Assembly: GCA_031551355.1 (NCBI GenBank)
Contig: JAVBNT010000028.1
Span: 1 to 26,371, forward strand
Reading direction: 5' to 3'
DNA length: 26,371 nt
From: JAVBNT01 sp031551355
GTDB taxonomy: Bacteria > Vulcanimicrobiota > CADAWZ01
Part shown: piece after piece, positions 7,618 to 17,729 of the stretch
Numbering within the stretch: position 1 is the stretch's first letter
How the letters are laid out: the number at the start of each line of letters is the position of its first letter
The notes under the pieces: model-generated
What the model was told of the DNA's origin: nothing
Database searches by the model: none
Seen by the model: only the letters and a program-made list of their open reading frames with translations
Position numbers and translations under genes: made by a program

Positions 7618-9996
7618 CTATTTTAGAGTAACGACTGTTACGCCGTCGCTGCCTTCCCGGCTTTCGCCGAGCCTGTAGTTTTCCACCAGCGGGTTTTTTC
7701 TGAGAAATTGATGCACTGCGCTTCTCAGCGCTCCTGTGCCTCTGCCGTGTACGACCTGAAAAGTATCAAGCTGCTCGGCGACCGCTTCGTCTATATACTT
7801 TTCCAGTCTGTAAATAGCTTCGTCCACATATAGCCCGATGAGGTTTACTGATGCGGGTATTTTCTTAAGAATTATATCCGTGTCCGGCTGATTTTGTTTT
7901 TGTCCTTTTGTCTGCTCCGCCGTTTTTGCCATGGGCTTTATATTCCAGATATGTAATCTCTGCTTGATTCTGTTTATCTGAATAAGCACATCGTCATCCT
8001 TGATTTCCAAGATAACGGCATTTTTATTCATTGACGGTATGAAAACTTCATCTCCCGGTTTGAATTCCGTTTCATAGTCTGTTTTCTTTACGCCTCTTTT
8101 TTGTTTAAAGGCTTCGAGTCTTGCTAGAATTTCGTTTAGTTTACCGACGGATTCCGTTGCTTCATTTGAGGATTCCGCTGCGCGGTTTTTGCTTTTTTCC
8201 GCCGTTTTCAACCGCTGATTGAAGTTTTTGAGGATTTTTTGAATTTCACTTTTAGCCGCTGTTACCATCAATTCGGCTTCGGCTGCGCTGTCGGTGATTA
8301 TTTCCAGTTGCTCAGTTTTGATCAGAGACATTTCTTCTTCATATTTTTCTTTAAGATTCATAGCCTCGGTTTTATATTTTTTATGCAGGCTGAGCTCCTC
8401 TTCGAGGTGTTTTTCCTTACTTTCTATGTTGGCAAGCATTCTGTCCATTTCCACATATTCATGTGACAGAAGTTCTTCCGCTCTGCTGATCAGTTTTTCC
8501 GGCAGACCGAGCCGCCCTGCTATTGTCAGTGCGCATGAACGTCCCGGCAGTCCGGTAATTATTTTGTATGACGGGAGAAGCGTTTTGTTGTCGAATTCCA
8601 TTGCCGCATTGCATGCTCGCGGATGGTTGGAGGCAAAATATTTGAGCTCCCCGTAATGAGTCGTTATGATTGTTCTTGCCCCCAGACTTGTCAGATGTTC
8701 CAGCAGCGCTATGCCGATGGCACTGCCTTCTCTGGGATCGGTTCCGGCTCCAAGTTCATCCAGCAGAATCAGGCTGTCGGCTTTGCATGAATTGACTATT
8801 GAGATGATCCTGTTCATATGCGAAGAAAAGGTGCTTAGGTTCTGGGTTATGCTTTGATCGTCGCCGATATCGGCAAAGACGCCGCTGAAAAGCGGAATTT
8901 CCGTCCCTTCTTCAGCAGGCAGCGGCATTGCCGCCAGTCCCATAAGGGTAAACAGTCCGGCCGTTTTTAAGGCTACTGTTTTTCCGCCGGTGTTCGGACC
9001 GGTTATGACAATTGTATAAAACTCTTTTCCCAGTTCCAAATCAAGAGGGATGGCTTTTTCACCAAGCAGCGGATGTCTGGCTTTTTTCAGCAGTAAATGC
9101 CCTGACTTGTTGATCATCGGCAGTATACACTTGTGTTTATCGGCGAACAATGAGAGTGCATGTATTTTGTCGAACTCGGAAACCACATTTTGATTTTGCA
9201 GTAACTCTCTTTTATACCTTCCGACGGCATTGCTGAGATTTCTTATGATCCTGTCGAGTTCCGATTTTTCTTCCGCTCTTTGCTGGCGCAGCATGTTATT
9301 GTGTTCGACTATGCCCATCGGTTCCATAAAAACGGTGGCCCCGCTGGTTGACATATCGAGAACAAGACCGTCGAAAATGCCCCTGAATTCCTGTTTTATC
9401 GGGACAACATATCTGCCTTCCCTTATGGTGTAAAGCAGTTCCTGAAACATTTTTTGCTGTGACATATCCCTTAACAGGGACGACAGTCTGCTGTGTATTG
9501 CCAACTCGGTGTTTTTAATGCTTTCCCTTATTTCAAAGAGATCCGTACTGGCTCTGTCCCTGATATTTCCTGATTCATCAAAAACCTGTTCGATACTCTG
9601 CAGGAGCTGCGGCAGTGCATAAAGCGATTGAACCGTTTCAAAAATGAATGGCATTTGCACCCAGGGCAAAAGAGATTTTTTTAATGCTGAGATAATTTTT
9701 AAATTGCCTGCAACGGGAGTGAAATCGCCTGCATTCAAAGACGAGCCTTTTTCCGCCGCATTGACAATGTGCGTAAGATCTTCAAAACCTCCGACGGAGA
9801 TATCATCCCCACTGGTATTGATCTCCTGAATTTGCCTGATCTTATTTTGAAGCTCATATACGTCACCGGAGTCGTCCATCGGCTGCATTTTATGTATTTC
9901 TTCCCTGCCTCCGCTCCAATGAGAAAAAGAAGAGATAATGTCTTTTACCTCTTCAAATTCAAGTGTTTTTTGTGATTGTATATTAAGTAATTCCAT
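7618..9996 (-). CDS. mutS2: MutS2 family ATPase/Smr nuclease
   Basis: 792 residues, the normal MutS2 length. In order: MutS-like core and lever domains (1-300), the ABC-type ATPase with Walker A GPNTGGKT (333-340) and Walker B ILLDE (D413, E414), a long coiled coil (about 505-640), a small beta domain (about 645-690), and a C-terminal Smr domain (about 715-792) with HGRGTG at 750-755. MutS2 lacks the mismatch-recognition domain of MutS. In Bacillus it has been reported to act on collided ribosomes, and elsewhere to suppress recombination. It is the last gene of a three-gene unit: the surE stop lies 14 nt upstream. The ribosome site before its ATG is weak, which suggests translation coupled to surE. 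Confidence 0.96.
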   Translation of the reverse strand: MELLNIQSQKTLEFEEVKDIISSFSHWSGGREEIHKMQPMDDSGDVYELQNKIRQIQEINTSGDDISVGGFEDLTHIVNAAEKGSSLNAGDFTPVAGNLKIISALKKSLLPWVQMPFIFETVQSLYALPQLLQSIEQVFDESGNIRDRASTDLFEIRESIKNTELAIHSRLSSLLRDMSQQKMFQELLYTIREGRYVVPIKQEFRGIFDGLVLDMSTSGATVFMEPMGIVEHNNMLRQQRAEEKSELDRIIRNLSNAVGRYKRELLQNQNVVSEFDKIHALSLFADKHKCILPMINKSGHLLLKKARHPLLGEKAIPLDLELGKEFYTIVITGPNTGGKTVALKTAGLFTLMGLAAMPLPAEEGTEIPLFSGVFADIGDDQSITQNLSTFSSHMNRIISIVNSCKADSLILLDELGAGTDPREGSAIGIALLEHLTSLGARTIITTHYGELKYFASNHPRACNAAMEFDNKTLLPSYKIITGLPGRSCALTIAGRLGLPEKLISRAEELLSHEYVEMDRMLANIESKEKHLEEELSLHKKYKTEAMNLKEKYEEEMSLIKTEQLEIITDSAAEAELMVTAAKSEIQKILKNFNQRLKTAEKSKNRAAESSNEATESVGKLNEILARLEAFKQKRGVKKTDYETEFKPGDEVFIPSMNKNAVILEIKDDDVLIQINRIKQRLHIWNIKPMAKTAEQTKGQKQNQPDTDIILKKIPASVNLIGLYVDEAIYRLEKYIDEAVAEQLDTFQVVHGRGTGALRSAVHQFLRKNPLVENYRLGESREGSDGVTVVTLK

Positions 9997-10010
9997 AAAT
10001 TTGCTATCTT

Positions 10011-10790
10011 TTATATTTTAAAATTTTCAAACCCCCATTTGTTTATTTGAGGGAATATTTCATTTGCCGTGAAACTCAGTTGAATAGGCGTTATTGAAAT
10101 ATAATTATTCTCGAGGGCCTCGTAGTCGCTTCCCGCACGAAGTTCCTGCTGCGGTCTCGGTTCTCTCGTCAGCCAGTAATAATCTCTTTCGCCGGCGTCT
10201 TGTCTTTGTATGAATCCATATTTAAAATTGCTTACTCCGAGGTGAGTTATTTTTATGCCTTTTATTGACTCTTCCGGAGTGCATGGAACGTTTACGTTAA
10301 GCAATGTTCTGTTAGGCAGTTTATTCTTATAAACCATCTTACATATTTCCGCCCCGACCTTTGCCGCTGTTTTATAGGTGATTGATCGGTCTTTTGTTAC
10401 TCCGGTCGATATTGCTATTGAAGGTATACCGGCCTGGGCCCCTTCCATTGCCGATGATATTGTTCCGGAATAGGTTACGTCATCCCCAAGGTTAGGTCCG
10501 TAGTTTATGCCTGTTATCACTACGTCCGGAGGGGTGTTTTTCATTACATGAGCCAGGCCCATTATGACGCAGTCGGATGGTGTGCCGCTGCATGAATATA
10601 TTGAACAGTTTGCTTCTTCAGATAATTTAACAAGCCTCAAAGGTGCAAAAAAAGTTACCGAATGGCCTGCCGCACTCCTTTCGGCATCGGGAGCGATTAC
10701 CGTTACTTCTCCGATTTTTTTCAGTTCATCCGCTAACTCTAAAAGCCCCTGTGCCCTGACGCCGTCATCATTTGCCAGTAGTATTTTCAT
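10011..10790 (-). CDS. surE: 5'/3'-nucleotidase SurE
   Basis: 259 residues, full length. The metal-dependent nucleotidase signature is intact: MKILLANDDG with D8 and D9, S39 in the AERSAAGHS loop, and N96 in GINYGPNLG. SurE removes phosphate from nucleoside monophosphates in the cytoplasm. The gene lies 25 nt downstream of a small membrane-protein gene and 14 nt upstream of mutS2, all on the minus strand. The site before its ATG is a purine run (GAAAGAGAAA) rather than a clear Shine-Dalgarno. Confidence 0.96.
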   Translation of the reverse strand: MKILLANDDGVRAQGLLELADELKKIGEVTVIAPDAERSAAGHSVTFFAPLRLVKLSEEANCSIYSCSGTPSDCVIMGLAHVMKNTPPDVVITGINYGPNLGDDVTYSGTISSAMEGAQAGIPSIAISTGVTKDRSITYKTAAKVGAEICKMVYKNKLPNRTLLNVNVPCTPEESIKGIKITHLGVSNFKYGFIQRQDAGERDYYWLTREPRPQQELRAGSDYEALENNYISITPIQLSFTANEIFPQINKWGFENFKI

Positions 10791-10815
10791 TTTAATGTGT
10801 GTTTCTCTTTCGATG

Positions 10816-11016
10816 TTATCTGCATTTACTTTTTTTCATTAGTATTTCCGCCTCGTCAAGGAGCTCGTTGACTCTGCTTAATCTGGCATCTTTTTCCATA
10901 TTTTTTCTTCTGTTCATATTTAGCAGTATATAAGCGGTCATAGAGACAATTGTACCTATCGTACAAACCGTGAGAAATGTGTAGGAATGTTTTCTTTGAT
11001 TGTTTTGATTTTTCAT
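10816..11016 (-). CDS. Small single-pass membrane protein
   Basis: 66 residues: a basic N-terminus (MKNQNNQRKH), one hydrophobic helix (about 12-33), and a charged, probably helical tail containing LSRVNELLDEAEILMKKS. AAGGGG lies 8-9 nt before the ATG. It would be anchored with the long tail on one side of the membrane. It leads the surE-mutS2 unit, 25 nt ahead of surE, and faces the large kinase gene across a 217-nt divergent region. Its general shape recalls YtxH-like small proteins, but I cannot name a family. Confidence 0.65.
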   Translation of the reverse strand: MKNQNNQRKHSYTFLTVCTIGTIVSMTAYILLNMNRRKNMEKDARLSRVNELLDEAEILMKKSKCR

Positions 11017-11233
11017 AGAAATCCCCTTAAACTAGTTTATTCCAGTAGTCTTTTCTCAGATGATGGAAAATATTCCTTCTTAATGATTTATTTGCCACCC
11101 GTTATATGATATACTTTATAGGTTGGTTATTTTATTTGATAATATACAATATTATGAACGAAGTTAGTATTTGCGATTTTAATGAAATTACGATAACACA
11201 TTATTTATTTTAGTGCAGAATTACTTTTAAACT

Positions 11234-14200
11234 ATGGACTCAGGTTATAATTTTCAGCCGCCAATAAGAATTTTGAGTGCAGTTTCCGATGGAGCTGTAT
11301 TTTCAGCCTTTAACGATTACGGCCCTGTTTCTGTTCCGTGGGACTCGATAACCCACGTCTGCGCGGTAAGAAATAAGAGAAAGTCAAACTTATATTACCT
11401 GATATTTTTTCAGGAATCTATTAAGTCGGCATATTTAATTGACTCTGATTCTTTCAATTTTAAAAAGTTTCTCGGGCGTTCACTTAACAAACAGGAAAAG
11501 AATTTTTTCGAGCTGGCCAGTGTTTTTTGCGGACAGGCGCCGATGGCTTTTGTTGACTGGTCTTTGCGTGATGCCTTTAAATCCGGGGATTTATCCATAA
11601 TACCTTCTTTTCCCGATATGGCGCATATTATGTCTTATGCCTATGAACTTCGTGAAAACAATAAATTTGAGGATATTGCCGAACAGGACGTTTCGCAGGA
11701 TGATTCTCCTTCGATTATTTTTGCCAAGCGTTTGGAAATTTTCCGCGATAAGCGTGAAGCGGCGCGGCTTTTTTTGGCGAAAGCCCGTGATATAATGTCT
11801 AAGTCAATGGAGGGAAATAAAAAAGACTCCATGCTTTTAGCAATTACTGAAGTGGATCGGGCTTTGGAGACGGATCCGAGTCTTATCGCCGCTAATCTCT
11901 TTAAAGCGGAACTGTGCAGCTCTCTCGGCAAGGCAATGGATGCCGCCGACTCACTAATGGATGTTATCGTCCGCAGGCCGGAAGGAAATGTCCGCAGCTT
12001 TGCTTCTTCAAACATTTATTTTGCTCTTGCCCAGTTGTTCCGTGAACTTGGTGATTTGCCCATGGAACGAGAGATGCTGTCTTCTTACTACGGACTTTTC
12101 CCTTCAAAAACCAAGGACGACGCGGATCTTTCAATTGTTGACGGCGGAAAAGGCGATGAAGAGCGTCAATGGTATATGTATTATGTGTATGGCCATGATA
12201 TGTATGCCCGCGGAGAGTATTCTACTGCGGTGGAAATGTTTAATCAGAGTATTTCACGTTTTTCATCGTTCAGATGGTCCTATCACTGGAAGGCAATTTG
12301 TTTTAAGGCTCTCGGAAGATGGAGTCAGGCGATAGATTCCTTTCTTATCGCGGATAAATACGGATCGGCTCTTGTTGCTTTTATGGAAATAGCCAAAATA
12401 CAGGAAGAGCAGGGGCGTTTTGATCTGGCACAGGATTACTACCGCAAAGCCATCGCTTTTGCACCGAAAACCCCTCAGCCGTATATCGCCCTGGCCAGAA
12501 ACCTTCTGGAGCATACCGGGGATGAGTCCGGCTGTTTTGATATGATTTTGAAGGCAGTGGAGCTGGATCCTTACGGTGATTTTATTGATGAGGCGCAGCT
12601 TCTGGTCAGTAACATGTCCGAACGTGTGCAGGAGAGAAAGGGCAAGCCTCTATCCGAACGCTCGGATATGGAAATAGGTGATCTTTTTGAGAACCGCTAT
12701 AAAATAAGGGAAATATACAAGGGCGGAATGGGTATCGTATATATAGTCAGAGATAATACGACTATGAAACTTTATGCGGTAAAGACATTTCAGGATAAAT
12801 TTCTGTGGAATGAATCGATCGTCAGGATGTTCAATAAAGAAGCTGAAGTTTGGGTTCGTCTGGGGCTTCACCAGAATATAGTTCAGGCCGTTAAAGTCAG
12901 AGATTTTGACGGTAAGCCCTATATTTTTCTTGAGTATATAGACGGAGTTGATTTGGAGAAAGTCCTCAAGAGCGGCAAGTTGTATATCGGTCAGATACTT
13001 GATTATGCCATGCAGTTTTGCCGGGGGATGGACTATGCTTACCGAACGATGGGGGTTATACATCAGGACATAAAACCATCCAACTGTATGATAACCAAAG
13101 AAGGTATTTTGAAAATAACCGATTTTGGACTTGTTAAAATTTTCTCTGATACCTCTGCAAAAGAAATAGAAGAGCTAAATATACCTGTTAAGTCTTCTCC
13201 TAAATCGATGCTTGAGTCGGCGATGCTGTCTTCTTCGGTTGTTACCGGTTTCTATTCTAAGATTTTCTCGTCAACTTCCTCTTTAAAGCATGCCGGCAGC
13301 CGCTTAAAAAGCTCTTCGGACGGAGGAAATCAGATTGTAGGAACGTTGCCTTATATGGCCCCGGAACAGCTTACCGGAGACTGGAATATCAGTACGTCGA
13401 CCGACATATATTCATTTGGTGCAATGCTTTATGAAATGCTTATAGGTCAGCCGCCTTTTGGCAATGAGGATCCCGAAGCCTGTATTATCGGCCATATAGA
13501 AGAAGATCCTGTAGCGCCGATGGAAATAAGAAAAGATATTCCTTCTGAGTTGTCCGAGCTTGTGCTTAGGTGTTTGCGCAAAGATCCGTCTGAACGGTTT
13601 GAGGACTTTGGAGAGATATTCAAGCAGCTTAATGTTATTTATGAGGAAGTCTGCCATTCTACATATTCGTTGGGAACATCTTTGCCGGAGGAGCAGGATT
13701 CTCTTGAGGCAATGGTTTTTCGCGGCGAGGCTCTTATGGTTCTTTCCAAATATCAGGAAGCGATATCGGTTTTCAGAAAAGCTTTGAAGCTTTATCCAAG
13801 CTCTGCTGCCGTTATTGTTCTTTTGGGTGAATGTTTCAGAAAACTCGGCAAATATGAGGACGCTTTAAATTATTTGAATAAATCGCTCATTCTGGAACCG
13901 GAAAATCCGGATGCATTTTATTACCTCGGCTTGCTTTATTTTTCATTGAAAAATATAAAACAGGCTCATTCTTTTTTTGATAAATCTTCAAAACTGAATC
14001 CGGACAATGCCGATGTATGGTTGAAGCTGGGCTCCGTGTATGATATCGCCAATAATACAGACGAAGCTCTGAGGAATTATGATTTGGCCCTTAAGGTAAA
14101 TCCCAGATATTCGGTTGCCTGGAACAACAAAGGGTTTCTCTATCATAGAATAAATAAATTTTCTGATGCAATGGATTGTTACATAAAAGCGATCGAATTC

Positions 14201-16999
14201 AACCCGCGGTATTATATAGCCTGGTTTAATCAGGCCTGCCTTCAGCAAAATTTGAATTTCAATGAGGAAGCGATTATTTCTTTTAAAAAAGTGCTGGAGA
14301 TAAATCCCTCCTATACAAAAGCATTACTCGGTATGGCCCTTTCATACTTAAGGTTGCTTTGTTTCAAAGATGCTCTCGACTGCTATGATTCCGCCTTCAA
14401 ACTTGAACCTCATAATTCTTCTATTCTTGTTATGAAAGCAGACTGTTTAAATCTGCAGGATCTTACGGAAAGCGCTGTAGGTTGTCTTGAATTGGCTCTT
14501 AAGATAGAGCCGGGAAATGTTAAAGCTCTTCAGGCCCTGGTTTTTATGCTTAAGGACCTCTATGACTACAATGGTGCGCTGGACGCATGCAACAGGGCTC
14601 TGCTTATCGAACCTGACAATAATCTTTTGCAGGGGCTTATAAAAAAATTAAGAAAACGCCTTAACAGGCAAAATTTTTTCAGAAACAACGCTTATGTTTG
14701 GTTTAAGCTCGGCGAATTGAAGAATACTTACTCGGAGTCTGTTGTCGATTTGAAGCAGCTTATTGAAAAGCACAAAAAGTCTTTGGAAAAGAATCCTGAA
14801 TCGAGGCTGGTCTGGTTCCGGCTGGCAATTTTATTTGCTTTTAGCGGCTTACGGCAGGAGGCGGCCGAATATTCGAAAAAATCCTTGGACTTTTCAATGG
14901 CGGTTATACCTGAGCTTTTGCACGAAAGAAAATATCGGGAGCCTCTTGATCGTTTGCTTAAAAAACAAAGACAGCTTCCTAATCCTAAGAAAGTCAGGAA
15001 ATTTGAGAAAATAATGTCCGAAGCCAGCGAGCTTATGGGGAAAAAAGAGTATACAAAGGCGTTAATGGCTTTTCAGAAAATAATAAAAGAAGATTGGAGC
15101 AACGTAGACATCTGGTATCAGGCTGCTCTTTGTAAATATCATTCCGAAAGTTATGTGGAAGCAATGGAGTTGATTGCGCAGGGGTTGGCCCGGAACCCGC
15201 TTGATTTGAATTTGTGGACTCTCAAAGCTTTTGTATACAGAAGATTAAATCAATTTAAATATTCTCTGGATATGTTTTACACTGCTCTTGCGATAGATCC
15301 ATCCTTTTCTCAGGCGCTTATTGGTGTAATCAACATTTTTGAAGAGTTTGGGTATTCGAGCAAAGCCGGTGAGTTTGCCGCGGATTATTTGACTCTTTAT
15401 CAGACTTTATCGGAAGAAAGGCCTGAGGAGTCTCTGGTTGTGGCAATAATCTTTTTTATACAGTCACGTTATGAGGCCTGTGAGTCGTTTTTGAAAAAAT
15501 ACCTGGATAAATACCCGTCTTCGCTGCCGGCAAAATTTTTAAGCGCTTATGTATTTTTAAGACGCAAAAAATATGATGAGGCATCCAGGAAATTTATGGC
15601 CATAAAAAATAGCTTTGCAATGAATGAAAATGACAGGATGCTCTCCATTCTTCTTCTGGGATACTCATATTTTAAACTGGAAAAGTATGATGAGTCTATT
15701 GAGCTGTTCGGCAGAATTCCACCGGCGTTTGAGTATTTTGTCTTTGCCGTTTACTTTAAGACCATAGCGATGAGTAAGTCGGAAAAAAATATTAAAAACG
15801 GTAAATTTTTTATTGCCTCACTATTGGACAACTATGCCAGCAACCATCTTTTTTGGGAGGCCCAGGGGCAGCTGCAGGCAGAAACCAGATATTGGGATGC
15901 AGCATTATGGTCCTTCAACAAATCACTTGAATTAAATCAGTGGTCCTATTCCGCTTTACTCAATAAAGGAATAATACTTAACAAGTTGCAGCAGTCCTCG
16001 GAGGCCATATCGGTTTTTGATTCAATCCTGTCTTTTGTGCCGAATAATCATACGGCACTCCTTCTGAAATCGGTGTCTCTTTATTTGTCAGGCGATTATG
16101 AGGCTTCTATAGAACTGGCGGATCATTTGCTTAAACTAAACTCTAAAATGATGCAAATTTTTCATTGCAAGGCTTTGGCAATGTATAAGATGGATGATAT
16201 GGAGGGCAGTTTTAAGGCTGTTGAAAAAGCTCTTGAGAATGAACCGTATAACCCTGATATATGGAATACGCGCGGTATCATAATGAGACGCAGGGATCGT
16301 TTGAATGATGAAATTTTCAGCTATAACAGGGCGATAGAACTTAATCCTAAATGTGTGACGGCCACTTTAAACAAAGGAATCTGGCTGATGGAGATGCAGG
16401 GGTACGAGCAGGCTCACATTTGTTTTGATACCGTATTGTCATATTCGAACGACAACAGTATTGCCTGGCGGGAGAAGGGGAGATGCCAGCACGAGATGAA
16501 GCGATTTATGGATGCCTTGAGATGCTATAATATCGGTTTGCAGCACTCTCCCAATGATTTTGAGGCCTATAACGGCAAGGCGGCAACTCTTGTTGAACTC
16601 GGCAAATTTGATGAAGCTCTGCATTTTTTGGAAAAATCACTTGAACATCACCCTTCGCAGACTCATATCTTAAATAATAAAGGTGTGCTTCTTGTTCTAT
16701 TGGGACAATATGAACAGGCTTACCAGTCGTTTATAACGGCTTATGAGCAGGAAGATATATTTGATTATGTAATACATAATCTAGTTCTGTTGCTTCTGGA
16801 GACAGGAAAAGAGGAAGAGGCGTCCGTATACGGGCAGCGCCTTATTGATATAGGAACCAATCTTAACTATCCTGTTGTCGGTAAGTCGGTAATGCTCTTT
16901 GCGCCTTACCGCAAGCAATTGGTTCCGTTTGTTTTATCTGATTTAAAAGACTCTTTTGATGTTGTGATCAGTGAGTTGCCGTATTTGAGCGTTACCTGA
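11234..16999 (+). CDS. Giant TPR protein with an embedded Ser/Thr protein kinase domain
   Basis: 1921 residues with no signal peptide or membrane helix seen. Residues 1-130 are an unrecognised domain; about 195-455 hold roughly five TPRs; 487-805 are a Hanks-type kinase; about 824-1132 hold nine nearly back-to-back TPRs; about 1140-1850 hold some 15-18 more. Kinase landmarks: glycine loop GGMGIVY 497-503, ATP lysine K517, catalytic loop H610-Q-D612-I-K614-P-S-N617 (HQD in place of HRD), DFG 630-632, APE 709-711. DFG to APE is about 80 residues, far longer than usual, because of a Ser-rich insertion. It should phosphorylate Ser/Thr and use the TPRs as scaffold. No Shine-Dalgarno precedes the ATG, but an in-frame TAA lies immediately upstream of it. 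A small TPR gene follows after 212 nt under its own promoter. Confidence 0.93.
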   Translation: MDSGYNFQPPIRILSAVSDGAVFSAFNDYGPVSVPWDSITHVCAVRNKRKSNLYYLIFFQESIKSAYLIDSDSFNFKKFLGRSLNKQEKNFFELASVFCGQAPMAFVDWSLRDAFKSGDLSIIPSFPDMAHIMSYAYELRENNKFEDIAEQDVSQDDSPSIIFAKRLEIFRDKREAARLFLAKARDIMSKSMEGNKKDSMLLAITEVDRALETDPSLIAANLFKAELCSSLGKAMDAADSLMDVIVRRPEGNVRSFASSNIYFALAQLFRELGDLPMEREMLSSYYGLFPSKTKDDADLSIVDGGKGDEERQWYMYYVYGHDMYARGEYSTAVEMFNQSISRFSSFRWSYHWKAICFKALGRWSQAIDSFLIADKYGSALVAFMEIAKIQEEQGRFDLAQDYYRKAIAFAPKTPQPYIALARNLLEHTGDESGCFDMILKAVELDPYGDFIDEAQLLVSNMSERVQERKGKPLSERSDMEIGDLFENRYKIREIYKGGMGIVYIVRDNTTMKLYAVKTFQDKFLWNESIVRMFNKEAEVWVRLGLHQNIVQAVKVRDFDGKPYIFLEYIDGVDLEKVLKSGKLYIGQILDYAMQFCRGMDYAYRTMGVIHQDIKPSNCMITKEGILKITDFGLVKIFSDTSAKEIEELNIPVKSSPKSMLESAMLSSSVVTGFYSKIFSSTSSLKHAGSRLKSSSDGGNQIVGTLPYMAPEQLTGDWNISTSTDIYSFGAMLYEMLIGQPPFGNEDPEACIIGHIEEDPVAPMEIRKDIPSELSELVLRCLRKDPSERFEDFGEIFKQLNVIYEEVCHSTYSLGTSLPEEQDSLEAMVFRGEALMVLSKYQEAISVFRKALKLYPSSAAVIVLLGECFRKLGKYEDALNYLNKSLILEPENPDAFYYLGLLYFSLKNIKQAHSFFDKSSKLNPDNADVWLKLGSVYDIANNTDEALRNYDLALKVNPRYSVAWNNKGFLYHRINKFSDAMDCYIKAIEFNPRYYIAWFNQACLQQNLNFNEEAIISFKKVLEINPSYTKALLGMALSYLRLLCFKDALDCYDSAFKLEPHNSSILVMKADCLNLQDLTESAVGCLELALKIEPGNVKALQALVFMLKDLYDYNGALDACNRALLIEPDNNLLQGLIKKLRKRLNRQNFFRNNAYVWFKLGELKNTYSESVVDLKQLIEKHKKSLEKNPESRLVWFRLAILFAFSGLRQEAAEYSKKSLDFSMAVIPELLHERKYREPLDRLLKKQRQLPNPKKVRKFEKIMSEASELMGKKEYTKALMAFQKIIKEDWSNVDIWYQAALCKYHSESYVEAMELIAQGLARNPLDLNLWTLKAFVYRRLNQFKYSLDMFYTALAIDPSFSQALIGVINIFEEFGYSSKAGEFAADYLTLYQTLSEERPEESLVVAIIFFIQSRYEACESFLKKYLDKYPSSLPAKFLSAYVFLRRKKYDEASRKFMAIKNSFAMNENDRMLSILLLGYSYFKLEKYDESIELFGRIPPAFEYFVFAVYFKTIAMSKSEKNIKNGKFFIASLLDNYASNHLFWEAQGQLQAETRYWDAALWSFNKSLELNQWSYSALLNKGIILNKLQQSSEAISVFDSILSFVPNNHTALLLKSVSLYLSGDYEASIELADHLLKLNSKMMQIFHCKALAMYKMDDMEGSFKAVEKALENEPYNPDIWNTRGIIMRRRDRLNDEIFSYNRAIELNPKCVTATLNKGIWLMEMQGYEQAHICFDTVLSYSNDNSIAWREKGRCQHEMKRFMDALRCYNIGLQHSPNDFEAYNGKAATLVELGKFDEALHFLEKSLEHHPSQTHILNNKGVLLVLLGQYEQAYQSFITAYEQEDIFDYVIHNLVLLLLETGKEEEASVYGQRLIDIGTNLNYPVVGKSVMLFAPYRKQLVPFVLSDLKDSFDVVISELPYLSVT

Positions 17000-17020
17000 T
17001 TATTTTTGTTTTTTTCCTTA

Positions 17021-17049
17021 TTGAGCCTTTGCGTTAAATATGCTACAAT
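17021..17049 (+). promoter_or_regulatory. Candidate promoter of the small TPR gene
   Basis: TTGAGC (17021-17026) and TACAAT (17044-17049) are separated by 17 nt, four of six and five of six matches. Transcription from near 17056 would leave a leader of about 155 nt, long enough for regulation, though I see no recognisable riboswitch in it. The AT-rich region makes a chance match possible. Confidence 0.4.
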
Positions 17050-17211
17050 ATTGGTAATGAAAAGGGTATTTGATTATTTCCATATAAGTCCATTTGGATG
17101 TTTTGTGTATGTGTTTTATATAACCTATAGATAGTATGGTTGTTTGTAAATATGTTTTTAGTAAATGTTGTATTATTTTAACAGTAATCGGGAAAGGAGG
17201 TTATAATAGAC

Positions 17212-17706
17212 ATGGATTCTCTGACAGAAGAAGAAAGGCTCTGGCAGATGCTTCACCGTAAAGCGGCGGAATGTGTAAAACAGAAAAAGATGTCGGAAGC
17301 GGTTGCAATACTTAATGAAGTTATAAAGGGAAATCCGCGTGATTTTTCGGCTTATTTTAAGATAGCGCAGATTTATTTTGCAGCAAGACAGTACGACAGA
17401 GCGGAAGAAATGTGTCAGAAGGCGGCCATGTTTGCGCCGAATGACATCCGGCCTTGGTTGATTTTGGGAAATATATATATAGCGACATCAAACTATGACA
17501 AAGTCATAAGCCAACTTCCGTTTGCCCTTACGATAGAGCCGGATAATTTTCAGCTTAATTATTTAGTAGGTTATGGTATGGCAAAAAAGGGTGAATTTGT
17601 CAAGGCAAGGGATTTTCTTCAAAATGCGCTAAAATCAAAGCCTGATAACCAGCAGGCACTTCAGGCTATGGGCATTGTTAATCAGGCATTATCTAGAATG
17701 CGCTGA
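17212..17706 (+). CDS. Small soluble TPR protein
   Basis: 164 residues made almost wholly of about four TPR units (roughly 13-46, 47-80, 81-114 and 115-148), each with the usual G/A-Y-A/P pattern and ending in Pro-Asn/Asp-type turns such as FAPNDIRPW and IEPDNFQL. No membrane segment or signal peptide. It is probably a protein-binding adaptor. It carries the strongest ribosome site in the window: GGAAAGGAGG (17191-17200), 11 nt before the ATG, so it is likely highly translated. The repeats resemble those of the giant TPR kinase just upstream, which suggests a shared pathway or a common origin. It is convergent with the DHH gene 23 nt away. Confidence 0.88.
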   Translation: MDSLTEEERLWQMLHRKAAECVKQKKMSEAVAILNEVIKGNPRDFSAYFKIAQIYFAARQYDRAEEMCQKAAMFAPNDIRPWLILGNIYIATSNYDKVISQLPFALTIEPDNFQLNYLVGYGMAKKGEFVKARDFLQNALKSKPDNQQALQAMGIVNQALSRMR

Positions 17707-17729
17707 TTTGGATTTCAATACGTTATTAT

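Noticed and set aside
8294..8656. Ser-rich plus-strand frame opposite mutS2
   Set aside because: Composition is that of the antisense of a coding frame, and mutS2 on the other strand is unambiguous.
11017..11233. Divergent promoters between the small membrane-protein gene and the giant kinase gene
   Set aside because: Several TATA-like sequences exist in both directions, but none has a properly spaced -35 partner good enough to report.
17050..17190. Possible riboswitch or attenuator in the long leader of the small TPR gene
   Set aside because: The leader is AT-rich with no stable paired structure or recognisable aptamer motif that I can find by eye.
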